Shown: positions 5,656-5,696 of the stretch, one piece after another | Layout: each line of letters starts with the position of its first letter | Numbering within the stretch: position 1 is the stretch's first letter | Source: Thermoplasmata archaeon | GTDB taxonomy: Archaea; Thermoplasmatota; Thermoplasmata; Thermoplasmatales; Thermoplasmataceae | NCBI GenBank assembly: GCA_021801305.1 | Contig: JAJYYD010000078.1 | Coordinates: 1 to 5,696 of the forward strand | Length of the DNA: 5,696 nucleotides | Direction of reading: 5' to 3' | Translations under genes and position numbers: made by a program | The notes under the pieces: model-generated | The model's input: the letters and a program-made list of their open reading frames with translations, nothing else | The model's database searches: none | What the model was told of the DNA's origin: nothing

Positions 5656-5696
5656 TTGATAGATATATTCAACTTTCCATTTGAAAATTACATTCC
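5656..5696 (+). CDS. Start of an unidentified protein (3' end outside window)
   Basis: A TTG at 5656 opens a frame reading L/M-IDIFNFPFENYI with no stop up to the window edge (about 13 codons). The only other support is positional: a strong TATA-like box (TTTAAATA, 5626-5633) is centred about 26 bp before this TTG, the spacing also found at the other predicted leaderless starts here. The composition (hydrophobic and aromatic residues alternating with Asp, Glu and Asn) looks protein-like, but too little is visible to recognise a family. The frame is also open back to a TAA at 5620, so a rarer start codon such as ATT cannot be excluded. Confidence 0.42.
   Translation, partial: MIDIFNFPFENYI

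Noticed and set aside
5597..5696. Minus-strand open frame entering from the right edge (NVIFKWKVEY... ending at about 5597)
   Set aside because: It is about 30 codons, overlaps the end of the eIF2B-like gene, is Trp/Phe/Lys-rich as expected for translated AT-rich DNA, and conflicts with the plus-strand promoter there.

Overview
The window reads as a stretch of archaeal chromosome, most likely from the Thermoplasmata (Thermoplasmatales or relatives). The evidence is indirect. There is dense AGG/AGA arginine and ATA isoleucine codon use and a G+C content of roughly 45% by eye. Shine-Dalgarno sites are almost absent, while TATA-like boxes sit about 26-27 bp in front of several start codons, the pattern of leaderless transcription. 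The protein families also fit: a C5-pathway HemA/HemL pair, an archaeal SbcD-like phosphoesterase and an eIF2B-like protein. No mobile element, CRISPR array, tRNA or rRNA was seen, and the coding density is very high.

Layout. Positions 1-680 (+) hold the C-terminal part of glutamyl-tRNA reductase (hemA); its catalytic N-terminus lies outside the window. It meets hemL (glutamate-1-semialdehyde aminomutase, 681-1949, -) tail to tail with zero intergenic bases, the two stop codons forming TGATCA. Upstream of hemL on the same strand, 27 bp away, is a calcineurin-like metallophosphoesterase (1977-2729, -) that apparently starts with TTG. An 84-bp divergent promoter region (2730-2813) separates it from a rightward set of genes: an aldose 1-epimerase (2814-3629), a metal-dependent amidohydrolase (3659-4789) and an eIF2B-alpha/ribose-bisphosphate-isomerase-like protein (4804-5616). 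A further promoter and the first codons of another rightward gene (from about 5656) close the window.

How the genes fit together. HemA and HemL are consecutive enzymes making 5-aminolevulinate for tetrapyrroles, but here they are transcribed towards each other rather than as one operon. The amidohydrolase and the eIF2B-like gene are 14 bp apart with no visible promoter between them and are probably co-transcribed. The epimerase lies just upstream but the amidohydrolase appears to have its own TATA box. The substrates of the amidohydrolase and of the eIF2B-like protein cannot be read from the sequence. The eIF2B-like protein has Ser where the sugar-phosphate isomerases of the superfamily have their catalytic Cys, which makes it the most interesting gene here. 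I did not find a clearly new multi-gene system.
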